DNA of 64,000 bases, taken from contig NZ_SMBO01000008.1 in assembly GCF_004342985.1 (NCBI RefSeq), positions 62,001-126,000 on the forward strand, given 5' to 3'. This document shows positions 34,046-42,136 of this stretch, piece by piece. Position 1 is the first letter of the stretch. Each line of letters starts with the position of its first letter. The translations under genes and the position numbers were made by a program. Below the pieces are notes generated by a model. It saw nothing but the letters and a program-made list of their open reading frames with translations, was not told where the DNA came from and did no database searches. This DNA is from Novosphingobium sp. PhB57 (GTDB taxonomy: Bacteria > Pseudomonadota > Alphaproteobacteria > Sphingomonadales > Sphingomonadaceae).

Positions 34046-36493
34046 TCAGAAGCGGATTGCCGCTGGGAACGTGGCAGTGAGGTCGGAGGCCCAGGGGGCG
34101 TCGGAGCCGGCGAGAAAGCGGGACAGGAACTCGTCTCCGCCATGCTCGGCGATGAGGCGGTCGATTCGCTGCTGGGCAGCGGGTCCGGACGAGCCGCAGA
34201 GCGCCAGGGCAATCGGGCCGAGACCCAGTTCGAACAGACGATTCCCGCGGGCCGACTGGAGGTAGTAGTGATGCTTAGGGGTTGCCCGCGCGATGATCTC
34301 GATTTGCCGGTCATTAAGCCCGAAGGCCTCGTAGGCTTCGCGGGATTGCGGCTCGATCGCGCGGTCGTTGGGGAGGAATATCCGCTGCGGGCAGCTTTCG
34401 ATGATCGCCGGCGCAATCGAGCTCTGCGCCACATCGGCGAGGCTTTGCGTGGCGAACAGGACCGAGACGTTCTTCTTGCGGAGCGTTTTCAGCCACTCGC
34501 GGATGCGCGCGGAGAAGATCGGATCGTCGAGGAGGCTCCAGGCCTCGTCGAGCACCATTAGGGTCGGACGGCCGTCGAAGCGCTGTTCAATGCGGTGGAA
34601 TAGGTAGGTCAGCACCGGCGCGACCAGTCCCGACCGCCCCATCAATGCCTCCGTCTCGAAGCACTGGACGTCTGCGTCTGCCAGGCGCTCCTCGGCAGCA
34701 TCGAGCATGCCGCCAAACGTGCCCTCGAGCGTATAGGGCGCCAGCGCGGTGCGGAGGTTGTTCGACTGGAGCAGCAGTGACAGGCCCGTCAGCGTCCGCT
34801 CGCTTTCGGGAGCGCCGGCGAGGCTGGTGAGCGCCGACCAGACCTGATCGCGCATCTCTGGCGTTGGCAGGATCAGCAGGTGCGAGAGAAGATCGAGTAT
34901 CCAGTCGGCGGCCCAACTGCGCTCAGTCGGATCATCGATGCCCTTGAGCGGCTGGAAGCTGAGGCCGTTCAGGGCGTCGGTGCCGTGGCCCAGTGCATTA
35001 TGCGTTCCGCCCATCGCCAGCACAGCGGCGCGCGCGGAAAGCCCCATGTCGAACATGATCACCCGCGAGCCGGGATAGCGGCGGAACTGACAGGCGATCA
35101 GCGAGAGCAACACCGATTTGCCGGCTCCGGTCGGGCCGACGACGAGCAGGTGCCCGACATCGCCGACGTGGGTGGAGAAGCGAAACGGCGTCGATCCCTG
35201 CGTCCGTGCGTGGAACAGCGGCGGGCCGCCAAGATGTGTGTTGCCAACATCCCCCGCCCAGACCGCTGGAAGCGGAATGAGATGGGCGAGGTTGAGCGAG
35301 TGGACCAGCGGTTGCCGGACATTGGCGTAGACTTGCCCCGGCAACGACGAAAACCAGGCTTCGACCGCATTCACGCCTTCCCGGATGCATGTGAATCCGA
35401 GGCCGTTCACGACCCGCTCGACCGCACGAAGCTTTTCCGCGACCCGGGCGCGGTCCTCGTCGGCGACAGTGATGGTAGCCGTCAGATAGCCGAACGAGAC
35501 GTGATCGCCGCCCAGCGCCTGCAATGCGATATCGGCATCGACCACCTTGTTGTCGGCGTCGCTGTCGACCAACTGGGTTGGCTGGTTATACATGACTTCG
35601 CGCAGCAGCGCGGTGATCGACTTGCGCTTGTTGAACCACTGGCGCCGCAGCTTGGTGAGGACCTTGGTAGCGTCCGCACGGTCCATCGCGATGAAACGGG
35701 TCATCCAGCGATAACCGAATCCCTGATGGTTGAGGGCATCGAGCAGCCCAGGCCGGCTGACATTGGGGAAGCCCGGCAAAGTCAGCGTGCGAAGATGGAG
35801 CCGCCCAAGCTTCGGCTCGAGGCCACCGATGAACGCCCTGTCGGCCAAGAGGGCATCGAGGTAAACCGGCGTTTCGGGCATGGCGACATCGACCGCGCGG
35901 TCCGACACCGTGCCGTGCAAGTAGGAAAGCGTCTCGGTGCTGGAAAGCGCACGAACCTCAGGCATGAAACCCGCGAAGAGATCCAGAATGCGGTCGGTTT
36001 CGGCGATAAATCCTGCCAGGGCCGCACGCCAGTCGCGTCCTCTCCCGGTCTCGCTGTCAGCCTCCGGGCGCTCGACCAGCGACCGGCCGGCTGTATCGCT
36101 CGCATCAGCCGGAGGCAGCCAGAGCAGGGTTCCGGTGAACACACTCTCGAAATGGCCGCCTTCGGCTTCGAACGCGGCGCGTCGTTCCTCGTCAATCAGC
36201 CAGGACGCAGCGTCGGGAAAATCGCTACGCGGATAGCGCGAGATTTCCCGCCGATTGGCCTCGAAGAATATCGCCCAGCCAGAGCCGAGACGGCGCAGGA
36301 CGTTGTTGGCCCGGGCGCAGGTGCCGACCAGTTCAGCCTCGGTCGAACTCTCAAGATCGGGTCCGCGAAAAGCGAAACTGCGCTGAAAACTGCCGTCCTT
36401 GTTGAGCACTACCCCCGGGGCGACCAGCGCAGCCCACGGCAAGTGATCGGCAAGGCGGTCGAAGCGGGAGCGATATTCGGCAAGGTTCAGCAT
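34046..36493 (-). CDS. trbE: TrbE/VirB4-type conjugal transfer ATPase
   Basis: 815 residues from ATG 36493, which overlaps the trbD stop (ATGCTGA). N-terminal VirB4 domain (MLNLAEYRSRFDRLADHLPW), Walker A VVGPTGAGKSVLLSLIACQF near residue 450, Walker B LMVLDEAWSLLDD, then VSVLFATQSLADVAQS. Supplies energy for pilus assembly and substrate transfer at the inner membrane. The complete length and intact motifs indicate a functional gene. Confidence 0.95.
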   Translation of the reverse strand: MLNLAEYRSRFDRLADHLPWAALVAPGVVLNKDGSFQRSFAFRGPDLESSTEAELVGTCARANNVLRRLGSGWAIFFEANRREISRYPRSDFPDAASWLIDEERRAAFEAEGGHFESVFTGTLLWLPPADASDTAGRSLVERPEADSETGRGRDWRAALAGFIAETDRILDLFAGFMPEVRALSSTETLSYLHGTVSDRAVDVAMPETPVYLDALLADRAFIGGLEPKLGRLHLRTLTLPGFPNVSRPGLLDALNHQGFGYRWMTRFIAMDRADATKVLTKLRRQWFNKRKSITALLREVMYNQPTQLVDSDADNKVVDADIALQALGGDHVSFGYLTATITVADEDRARVAEKLRAVERVVNGLGFTCIREGVNAVEAWFSSLPGQVYANVRQPLVHSLNLAHLIPLPAVWAGDVGNTHLGGPPLFHARTQGSTPFRFSTHVGDVGHLLVVGPTGAGKSVLLSLIACQFRRYPGSRVIMFDMGLSARAAVLAMGGTHNALGHGTDALNGLSFQPLKGIDDPTERSWAADWILDLLSHLLILPTPEMRDQVWSALTSLAGAPESERTLTGLSLLLQSNNLRTALAPYTLEGTFGGMLDAAEERLADADVQCFETEALMGRSGLVAPVLTYLFHRIEQRFDGRPTLMVLDEAWSLLDDPIFSARIREWLKTLRKKNVSVLFATQSLADVAQSSIAPAIIESCPQRIFLPNDRAIEPQSREAYEAFGLNDRQIEIIARATPKHHYYLQSARGNRLFELGLGPIALALCGSSGPAAQQRIDRLIAEHGGDEFLSRFLAGSDAPWASDLTATFPAAIRF

Positions 36494-36747
36494 GCCAGGT
36501 ATCCTTTTTGCCGGAGATGGCGGATCAGGACGTTTGCGAATTCGGGGTCTCGCCGGGCGACGAAGACAGCCAGGCTGTGGCCGATCGCCCAGAGCGCAAT
36601 GCCGACCGGCCATTGCTGGAGGCCGAGGCCCAGCGCGGCCGCCAGGGTCCCGTTCACGATCGCGATCCCGCGCGGAGCCCCGCCCATCAGGATGGGCTGG
36701 ACGAGGCTCGCGTGGATCGGTGTTTCGAAGCCCTCGATATGGCTCAC
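36487..36747 (-). CDS. trbD: TrbD/VirB3-type conjugal transfer protein
   Basis: 86 residues from GTG 36747 (SHIEGFETPIHASLVQPILM...), overlapping the trbC stop as GTGA. The GTG start removes a long implausible Arg-rich N-terminus. Two short membrane helices (GIAIVNGTLAAALGLGLQQW, GIALWAIGHSLAVFVARRDP) are typical of VirB3. The stop overlaps the start of trbE. Confidence 0.9.
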   Translation of the reverse strand: MSHIEGFETPIHASLVQPILMGGAPRGIAIVNGTLAAALGLGLQQWPVGIALWAIGHSLAVFVARRDPEFANVLIRHLRQKGYLAC

Positions 36748-37073
36748 GAGACCACGGCTCCCCCGCCGAAGCTGAAGAACGAGAGGAAGAACGACGAGGC
36801 GGCGAACGCGATCGAGAGCCCGAAGACGATCTGGATCAGCTTGCGAAAGCCGCCGGCGGTCTCGCCGAATGCCAGCGCGAGACCGGTGGTGATGATGATC
36901 AGCACCGCGACGATTTTGGCGACGGGGCCTTGGACCGACTCCAGCACTTTCTGCAGCGGATCCTCCCAAGGCATGCCCGAACCACTGGCAAGCACGGGCG
37001 AGGACACAGCCACAGCCACAGCAAGGACGAGGAGGCCGTTCAGATCGCGGCCGATAAGCTTCATGGAACGCAT
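36744..37073 (-). CDS. trbC: TrbC/VirB2-type pilin
   Basis: 109 residues with a long leader (MRSMKLIGRDLNGLLVLAVA... cleaved after VLAS-like ALA/G) and two membrane helices (GPVAKIVAVLIIITTGLALA, FRKLIQIVFGLSIAFAASSF) characteristic of VirB2 pilins. AAGGAG before ATG 37073, inside the end of trbB. Major pilus subunit. Confidence 0.92.
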   Translation of the reverse strand: MRSMKLIGRDLNGLLVLAVAVAVSSPVLASGSGMPWEDPLQKVLESVQGPVAKIVAVLIIITTGLALAFGETAGGFRKLIQIVFGLSIAFAASSFFLSFFSFGGGAVVS

Positions 37074-38086
37074 GGGTCTTCTCCTTCAGGTTGAGGGGCG
37101 TTGAGGGTGTTGGGATTTCGGAAAGCGTCGGTGACGCGGTATTCGCCGCGTTCGTCGAGCCCGGCGACACGCGCGATCGTCTCGATACGGCGCGCGGCGC
37201 CGCGCCCGGCAATGAAGACGACGAGATCGATAGCCTCGGCGATCAGCCGGCGCGGAACAGTGGTCACCGCCTCCTGCACCAGCCCGTCGATGCGGTAGAG
37301 CGCGGCGCGCGCATTGTTGGCATGGACCGTCGCGATCCCGCCGGGATGCCCGGTATTCCACGCCTTCAGCATGTCGAGCGCTTCCGGCCCCCGCACTTCG
37401 CCGACGATGATCCGATCGGGACGAAGGCGCAGTGTCGAGCGGACGAGATCGCTCATAGACACTTTGCCCGCCCGCGTGCGGAGCGCGACGGTGTCGGCCG
37501 CGGGCGATTGCAGTTCTCTGGTGTCCTCGATAAGGATGACGCGCTCGTCGAGAATGGCCATTTCCGCAAGCAGCGCATTGGCGAGCGTGGTCTTGCCAGA
37601 GCTGGTACCGCCCGCGACCAGAATATTCGCGCGCTCCACGACCGCGCGAGATAGGAACCCAGCCTGCCCGGGTGTCATGATCCCGTCGCGCACATAATCG
37701 GCCAGCGTGTGGATCCGCGCCGCCGGCTTGCGGATCGAGAAGCATGGCGCGGTGGCGACGGGCGGCAGCAAGCCTTCGAAGCGCTCACCTGACCCGATCC
37801 CATGGGCTGGAAGTTCGGCCGAGACGATCGGCGCATCTGCGTGGACTTCGGCCCGGATATGCGAGGCCACGAGGCGGACGATGCGTTCGACCTGCGCGGG
37901 CTCGAAGCGGATATCGGTGTCGACCCGCCCTTCCCCGAGCACATCGACCCGCAGCGCGCCGTCGGGGTTCACCATGATCTCGATGATGCGCGGGTCTTCA
38001 AGCGCGGCGCGAATGGCCGGGCCCATGGCCGTGCGCAGCATCGCGCGGCGGCGCTCGGCCGAGACAGCGTCGGGTGCGTCGGTCAT
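37061..38086 (-). CDS. trbB: TrbB/VirB11-type ATPase
   Basis: 341 residues. Walker A GGTSSGKTTLANALL near residue 158, Asp box LIEDTRELQ, Walker B region RPDRIIVGEVRGPEALDMLK and His box NTGHPGGIATVHAN. Hexameric cytoplasmic ATPase that powers the secretion machine. ATGA overlap with the upstream ribbon-helix-helix gene. Confidence 0.95.
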   Translation of the reverse strand: MTDAPDAVSAERRRAMLRTAMGPAIRAALEDPRIIEIMVNPDGALRVDVLGEGRVDTDIRFEPAQVERIVRLVASHIRAEVHADAPIVSAELPAHGIGSGERFEGLLPPVATAPCFSIRKPAARIHTLADYVRDGIMTPGQAGFLSRAVVERANILVAGGTSSGKTTLANALLAEMAILDERVILIEDTRELQSPAADTVALRTRAGKVSMSDLVRSTLRLRPDRIIVGEVRGPEALDMLKAWNTGHPGGIATVHANNARAALYRIDGLVQEAVTTVPRRLIAEAIDLVVFIAGRGAARRIETIARVAGLDERGEYRVTDAFRNPNTLNAPQPEGEDPCVP

Positions 38087-38484
38087 GCCAGTTCTCCCGA
38101 CCTGCGCTCGGCCAGCGTCCGCTGACCAGTGCCGATCTGGCGCCCGACCTGGGCCACGAACGCCTCGAAGCGCTCGCGGCCCACTGCACGGGCAGCGGCG
38201 TCGGCTTCGGGCAGCGGTGCCGTCACCGAAAGCTGGTAGCGAATGAACAGCGCGAGGCTTTCCAGCACGACATCGATATCACGCCGGCTTGCAGCGATCT
38301 CGCGAGAGAGGCGGTCGAAGCGGAGGCGCAGGAGGTCGTCGATCTCGTTCGAACCCTGCCGCGCGATCCAGGCCTTCAGCGCATCGTTGACGAGCCGGCT
38401 CTTGTTGCCGCGCGTGCCGGCCGCCAGGCGGTCGAGCGCCACGGTTACGTCCATGTCGAGGTAGAGGTTCTGGCGGATTTTCAT
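38083..38484 (-). CDS. CopG-like ribbon-helix-helix protein
   Basis: 133 residues from ATG 38484 (GAGGCAGCTC before it). The N-terminus MKIRQNLYLDMDVTVALDRL forms the beta-strand/helix of a ribbon-helix-helix DNA-binding fold, followed by TRGNKSRLVNDALKAWI; the rest is helical. A gene of this kind normally sits between traG and trbB in Tn4371-type clusters. Probably a regulator of the operon; the phased repeats upstream of traG are a possible target. Confidence 0.85.
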   Translation of the reverse strand: MKIRQNLYLDMDVTVALDRLAAGTRGNKSRLVNDALKAWIARQGSNEIDDLLRLRFDRLSREIAASRRDIDVVLESLALFIRYQLSVTAPLPEADAAARAVGRERFEAFVAQVGRQIGTGQRTLAERRSGELA

Positions 38485-38492
38485 GAGCTGCC

Positions 38493-40517
38493 TCACATTC
38501 CAAGGGTGCGGGTGTGCTGGCTCTCGTCGAAGGCGAAGCCGCGGGCGACGGGGGTCAGTGCCTGCGCCTGATCCATGGCGCGCTTATCTGTGACGAGGTT
38601 GCCGTCATCGTCATTGGCAAGCTGGGGCTCGGTGACTTCGGGCTCTGCACGCGCGATCGGCTGCCCACCGCCCTGCCCTGGATGTTGCTGCTGCTGCGGG
38701 CCGCTCTCGTCCTCTGGGTCGGAGACGGCCATCTGCTCAGCGAGCTGCGCATGGCGTCGGCTCGACGTGCCTTTCCAGTCGTCCGGGCGCGGCGCGGGGC
38801 GGTCCGGATACTGGCCGGCGGCGATCGTGGGAGCGGGAAGCCGGCGTTCCGCGAAGTTCCGGTCGCGGTAGTAGCGCAGCTTTCCAGCCCTGATGGGCGC
38901 CATGCCCGACACGAGAATCAGTTCCTCATCCGGCGAGAGCTGCATAACTTCGCCTGGCGTCAGAAGCTGGCGGGCGGTCTCTTGGCGGCTGACCATGACG
39001 TGCGCGAGCCAGGGAGCGAGGCGGTGTCCGGCGTAGTTGCGCATGGCACGCTGTTCGGTTGCCGTACCGAGAGCATCGGAAATACGCTTGGCGGTACGCT
39101 CGTCGTTCGCCGCAAAGGCGACGCGGACATGGCAGTTGTCGAGGATCGAGTTGTGCTCGCCGTAAGCTTTCTCGATCTGGTTGAGGCTCTGGGCAATAAG
39201 GAATGCCCGGATGCTGTACCCCGCCATGAACGCGAGGCTGGTTTCAAAGAAGTCCAGGCGGCCGAGCGCCGGAAACTCGTCGAGCATCATCAGGAGCTGA
39301 TGCTTACGGCCGGCGCCGCCAAACCCGTCGAGCTGTTCAGTCAGTCTCCGTCCAATCTGGTTCAGCACAAGGCGGACGAGCGGCTTGGTACGGCTGATGT
39401 CCGATGGGGGAATTACGAGATAGAGCGAGCACGGCTGTTCGGCGTCGACGAGATCGGCGATTCGCCAGTCGCAGCGCGAGGTGACCTCCGCTATCGTCGG
39501 ATCGCGGTAGAGCCCAAGGAACGACATGGCCGTCGAAAGCACACCGGACCGTTCGTTCTCGCTCTTGTTGAGCAATTCGCGCGCTGCGGAGGCGACGACC
39601 GGATGGACGCGCGGCGCCTTATCGTCTCCAAGGTGGTTGGTCGTCAGCATCGCCCGCAACGTGGCGGCGAATGAGCGCTGGGGATCCGAAAGAAACGTGG
39701 CGACGCGGGCCAGCGTCTTCTCTTCCTCGGCGTAGAGGATGTGAAGGATTGCGCCGACCAGCAGCGAATGGCTGGTCTTTTCCCAGTGATTGCGGCGTTC
39801 GAGCGCGCCTTCGGGATCGACCAGGATGTCGGCGATGTTCTGGACGTCGCGGACTTCGTTGGCGCCGCGGCGCACCTCGAGCAGCGGATTGTAGTGGGCC
39901 GACGCCGCATCGGTGGGATTGAACAGCAGGCTATGCGAGAACCGCGCGCGCCATCCGGCGGTCAGCGTCCAGTTTTCACCCTTGATGTCGTGAATAACGG
40001 CGGAACCGGTCCAGGTGAGCAAGGTCGGCACTACCAGGCCCACGCCCTTGCCGGAGCGGGTGGGCGCGAACGCCAGGACATGCTCGGGGCCATCATGCCG
40101 CACATATTGGCGGCCGAGCTTTCCCAGCATGAGCCCCGCATTGCCGAGCAGGCCGGCGCGGACAATCTCGCGGTGACCCGCCCACCGCGCCGATCCATAG
40201 GTCGTGACCCGGCCCTTCTGACGGGCGCGCCAGAGTGAACCCGCTACAGCCGATCCGCAGCCCAGAAAGCCACTGGCGCCGGCGAGCAGACCGGCCTTGT
40301 CGAAGACCTCCGGGGCATACGCATCAAAATGATACCACCAGCCAAAGAGCGCCCAGGGTTCGTAGAACGGAACACCGAAAAGGCGGAATGAAGCCTCACC
40401 AAGTTCGGGTTGGTAGGCCAGCATGGCAGCTGCCCACTGCGTCGAGACCCAGAGCCCAGCAAACATGATCGCGAAGACGACAAGGATCTGACCGACGAGA
40501 AGTTTGGTGGGCGTCAC
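38493..40517 (-). CDS. traG: TraG/VirD4-type conjugal coupling protein
   Basis: 674 residues from GTG 40517 (GGAGA upstream). Two N-terminal membrane helices (LLVGQILVVFAIMFAGLWVS and the one near AGASGFLGCGSAVAGSLW), Walker A PTRSGKGVGLVVPTLL near residue 155 and Walker B LLMMLDEFPALGRLDF. It couples relaxase-bound DNA to the T4SS. It is the first gene of the 12-kb operon, and phased repeats lie 70-100 bases upstream. The relaxase it should serve is not in this window. Confidence 0.95.
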   Translation of the reverse strand: MTPTKLLVGQILVVFAIMFAGLWVSTQWAAAMLAYQPELGEASFRLFGVPFYEPWALFGWWYHFDAYAPEVFDKAGLLAGASGFLGCGSAVAGSLWRARQKGRVTTYGSARWAGHREIVRAGLLGNAGLMLGKLGRQYVRHDGPEHVLAFAPTRSGKGVGLVVPTLLTWTGSAVIHDIKGENWTLTAGWRARFSHSLLFNPTDAASAHYNPLLEVRRGANEVRDVQNIADILVDPEGALERRNHWEKTSHSLLVGAILHILYAEEEKTLARVATFLSDPQRSFAATLRAMLTTNHLGDDKAPRVHPVVASAARELLNKSENERSGVLSTAMSFLGLYRDPTIAEVTSRCDWRIADLVDAEQPCSLYLVIPPSDISRTKPLVRLVLNQIGRRLTEQLDGFGGAGRKHQLLMMLDEFPALGRLDFFETSLAFMAGYSIRAFLIAQSLNQIEKAYGEHNSILDNCHVRVAFAANDERTAKRISDALGTATEQRAMRNYAGHRLAPWLAHVMVSRQETARQLLTPGEVMQLSPDEELILVSGMAPIRAGKLRYYRDRNFAERRLPAPTIAAGQYPDRPAPRPDDWKGTSSRRHAQLAEQMAVSDPEDESGPQQQQHPGQGGGQPIARAEPEVTEPQLANDDDGNLVTDKRAMDQAQALTPVARGFAFDESQHTRTLGM

Positions 40518-40586
40518 GGTAGTTCTCCACCCCGGTTGTCCGGGTGGAAAAATAATCCGTGATCGGCTGAGAAAAATAAACGGCGC

Positions 40587-40620
40587 TAATTGGTGTTAAT
40601 TGGATATTGCCGGATATTGC
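40587..40620. repeat. Two pairs of 10-bp-phased direct repeats before traG
   Basis: TAATTGG at 40587-40593 and 40597-40603, then GGATATTGC at 40602-40610 and 40612-40620. Both pairs repeat with exactly 10-base spacing, one turn of the helix, in AT-rich sequence 70-100 bases before the traG start. Looks like an operator. Confidence 0.55.
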
Positions 40621-40649
40621 TGGTCACGCCTTCAATAGAGCCAAGCGAT

Positions 40650-41570
40650 TTAGTGGCAGGCCTTCTCCCGCAGCTGGGCGAGTCGTTCTTGGCACACAAA
40701 TTCAACTAAGTCGCGAAGCGCGCGAACACGTTCGATGATGGCGTCGAGGTCTTCCACTTGGACTTTGTAGCTCGTCGAATATCGAGCTTCGACATACGCG
40801 CGCTTGAGCAATTCGAAACGACGACGGTCGATTTTCGCCTCCCGCGGCCATGCATCGATAAGTTGCGGGGCGCTTCCTTCCGCTAGGGATCTGAGAAACT
40901 TGATATTATGCGAGCGGGGAAAATAAAGCGTCCGCACCAACAGATAACAGGAGTAAGCCGTTTCTACAGCTTGATGAAGATTAAACGTCGCATTCCGAAG
41001 CCATTCCTCATCGTCAATTGATTGCTCTAAAGATACTTGGGCGAGTTTCAGCCATCGATTGATCGCTGGAAACTTCTTTTCAAAATGCTCAGTAGCCCTT
41101 TCGCGTGCATCGGCCGGCGTCAGCGGTGTCGCTGCGACGAACCTGCTCCCCGGCCCCTCGTACAAGGCAATTCCGTCTCGAGCGATGTCTGCCCAAAAGT
41201 ACTCGCCGCGGTTGAGGCCCCGATTGACCTCATCCATTGTGTGCACGATGAAATTCACTTGCCGCCTGATCTCCGGATCCCGCTCGATCTTGTCGTCCGC
41301 GACATGCCAATATTCGGCCGTATCCGTAAGTTTCGGATGGCTGACGATGATCAGCAGATCGAAGTCGGACTGGTAGCCATTAAGCGGACGATCAACCCAG
41401 TCGGTTCGAGCATAGCTTCCGAAAAGGACGATCTTTTGGATTCTGCCGTTCTTCTTCCAAGGCTGCGTGGCGCGGGAAATCGCGACCTCAAACTCGGCCA
41501 TCAAAATGTTCTTCGCGCGCTCAAGTTCGGCTTGCTGAAGGGCTGGTAGGTGATCGATATCCTTACGCAT
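40650..41570 (-). CDS. Fused MNT nucleotidyltransferase-HEPN domain protein
   Basis: 306 residues from ATG 41570 (MRKDIDHLPALQQAELERAK); a TTG start at 41630 is less likely. The N-terminal nucleotidyltransferase has GSYARTDW then SDFDLLIIV (the G-S and D-x-D metal motif, residues ~50-80). The C-terminal HEPN domain starts about residue 190, with the R-x6-H motif RNATFNLH. In two-gene HEPN-MNT systems the MNT AMPylates the HEPN RNase toxin; here both are in one chain. It sits just outside the traG end of the conjugation cluster. Toxin-antitoxin or defence role is inference. Confidence 0.8.
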   Translation of the reverse strand: MRKDIDHLPALQQAELERAKNILMAEFEVAISRATQPWKKNGRIQKIVLFGSYARTDWVDRPLNGYQSDFDLLIIVSHPKLTDTAEYWHVADDKIERDPEIRRQVNFIVHTMDEVNRGLNRGEYFWADIARDGIALYEGPGSRFVAATPLTPADARERATEHFEKKFPAINRWLKLAQVSLEQSIDDEEWLRNATFNLHQAVETAYSCYLLVRTLYFPRSHNIKFLRSLAEGSAPQLIDAWPREAKIDRRRFELLKRAYVEARYSTSYKVQVEDLDAIIERVRALRDLVEFVCQERLAQLREKACH

Positions 41571-41712
41571 CAACGGGATTCTCGCTGCAACGCGCCGGAT
41601 TGACAAGCCCCTGTGACTAACCTTCATCAAGATTTCTGAAACTGATCCCGATCATCCGAGGTTACCCGCACCAGACCCATCCTTGCCGTTCAGTCTTCAT
41701 TTCGACGCCCCC

Positions 41713-41775
41713 GGGTGCGGACGTTCCGGTTCCGGCAGTTTGCGACCAGCTCAAGCCGTTTCGGCGAAGCCCCAG
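41713..41775 (+). repeat. Dispersed intergenic repeat, divergent copy D
   Basis: Imperfect match to the right half of copy A (47799-47845): the order TGCGGACGTT...GGCAG...CGACCA...AAG.CGTTT is kept with substitutions. Judged by eye. Confidence 0.5.
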
Positions 41776-41982
41776 GAATGTCGGCTCACGCCGGAACGGG
41801 TCATCGTAGCTCTAAACTGCGGTCGAGCAGGTACGCGCCGCAGCTCGATTGTATTTTTGATGCGCTTGGAAGCGGACATTCCCACGCAACCTTAATCTGG
41901 CCCCGCTGACCGACCTTGGGACGGGCGGTGGCAAGAAGCGGCTATCTATCCGCAGACGAAATTGCTACAATGCGATACTTAA

Positions 41983-41997
41983 TTCCATATAATGGAA
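41983..41997. promoter_or_regulatory. Palindromic operator over a TATAAT box
   Basis: TTCCAT-ATA-ATGGAA is a perfect 6-base inverted repeat with a 3-base centre. A perfect -10 box TATAAT (41988-41993) lies inside it; a possible -35 TTGCTA (41962) is poorly spaced (20 bases). Position just before the GH35 gene suggests a repressor-controlled promoter. Confidence 0.5.
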
Positions 41998-42136
41998 CTT
42001 ATTGATAGGGGGGCTGGACATGCGGCATTTCGAAGTTGAAATATCTGTCGTGAACCCAGATGGCGATCCAGCTATCTCGCAATCCGTCAAGAAGGAGGGG
42101 ACTGGACTAACCCAGCTGCACCGGCTCTCGTGCTGT

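Larger units (their letters stand above)
41571..42019. other. Gap with repeat and glycan-locus promoter
   Basis: About 450 bases. 41713-41775 resembles the intergenic repeat (GTGCGGACGTTCCGG, TTGCGACCAGCTCAAGCC compared with copy A). The right end holds a palindrome covering a TATAAT (41983-41997). No gene seen. Confidence 0.5.

Noticed and set aside
34880..36775. 631-residue plus frame opposite trbE
   Set aside because: Shadow; the minus strand has Walker A and B of TrbE in the right places.
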